Shown piece by piece: positions 6,042 through 6,208 of a DNA stretch of 6,208 nt. Made by a program: the position numbers and the translations under genes. The first letter of the stretch is position 1, and each line of letters begins with the position of its first letter. Origin of the DNA: an uncultured Granulosicoccus sp. (GTDB taxonomy: Bacteria > Pseudomonadota > Gammaproteobacteria > Granulosicoccales > Granulosicoccaceae); assembly GCA_938016235.1 (NCBI GenBank), contig CALLPU010000286.1:1-6208 (forward strand). The letters are read 5' to 3'. The notes under the pieces were generated by a model. The model was not told where the DNA came from. It worked only from the letters and a program-made list of their open reading frames with translations, and ran no database searches.

Positions 6042-6208
6042 ACTCGGCAGACACGAAGCACTTCGCTAGTGAGATGCCCGCTCTTTTACAATTGAATCAA
6101 GTAATTTAGAAGGGTGCTTGTATTGCATGGGTTGCGTAGAGCAACAGATGTAAACGAAGTACCTGGCTTAAGCTTTAATTGGCTGTTGTTATCTTCGCTC
6201 TTCGGAGA
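6042..6208 (+). ncRNA. Probable rRNA operon leader (16S gene not reached)
   Basis: These 167 bases contain no convincing reading frame. From left to right they hold a small hairpin (CGAA/TTCG around GCAC, 6054-6065) in a boxB-like position, a boxA-like element, a stretch GAAGGGTGCTTGTATTG (6110-6126) that recalls the spacer after boxA in gammaproteobacterial leaders, and a second hairpin (GTTGC/GCAAC, 6131-6145). The usual 16S start, with the AGAGTTTGATC motif, is absent, so mature 16S must begin past the right edge if this reading is correct. A tRNA operon leader is the main alternative. Confidence 0.55.
6080..6092 (+). promoter_or_regulatory. boxA-like antitermination element
   Basis: GCTCTTTTACAAT differs at one base from the E. 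coli rrn boxA GCTCTTTAACAAT, which binds NusB-NusE in nascent rRNA and prevents early termination. Its place after a strong promoter with a 16-base spacer supports an rRNA leader. Confidence 0.68.

Noticed and set aside
1..6208. CRISPR array, insertion sequence, phage genes or tRNA genes
   Set aside because: No regularly spaced direct repeats, no transposase or terminal inverted repeats, and no cloverleaf-forming sequence were recognised on either strand.

Overview
The window looks like chromosomal DNA from an anoxygenic phototrophic proteobacterium. The evidence is a complete aerobic bacteriochlorophyll cyclase gene (acsF), a small BciE-like partner gene in front of it, and two PpsR/CrtJ-type operator sequences in front of that pair. 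The ribosomal-RNA-type promoter and boxA leader at the right end look gammaproteobacterial. A marine aerobic anoxygenic phototroph of the Gammaproteobacteria would fit, but that placement is inference and an alphaproteobacterium cannot be excluded.

Layout. Bases 1-3588 hold three genes on the minus strand, read from right to left. They are a periplasmic binding protein of the BMP/PnrA family, a double-domain ATPase of the sugar/nucleoside type, and the first 311 residues of a permease that runs off the left edge. Together they form most of a BMP-type ABC importer; a second permease gene is expected beyond base 1. A strong hairpin without a U-tract separates the binding-protein gene from the ATPase gene. 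Bases 3589-3799 are a divergent intergenic region. On the plus strand then come a ChaC-like gamma-glutamylcyclotransferase (3800-4345), a 113-base regulatory gap with two 18-bp TGTC-N10-GACA palindromes (4370-4387 and 4397-4414), the BciE-like gene (4459-4755) and acsF (4752-5864). The last two overlap by ATGA. A clear intrinsic terminator ends the unit at about 5917.

The 344 bases after acsF contain no gene. They hold the terminator, an A/T-rich UP-like element, a near-consensus promoter (TTGACA, 16 bp, TATACT) and a boxA-like antitermination element. This is the arrangement of an rRNA operon promoter and leader, so a 16S rRNA gene probably starts just past the right edge. It is not in the window.

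How the parts work together. bciE-acsF is a self-contained, translationally coupled, apparently PpsR-regulated unit for the oxygen-dependent step that makes divinyl protochlorophyllide. Here it sits between a metabolic gene and an rRNA operon rather than next to other visible photosynthesis genes. The ABC importer probably takes up a small nucleoside- or purine-like solute, but its ligand cannot be read from the sequence.
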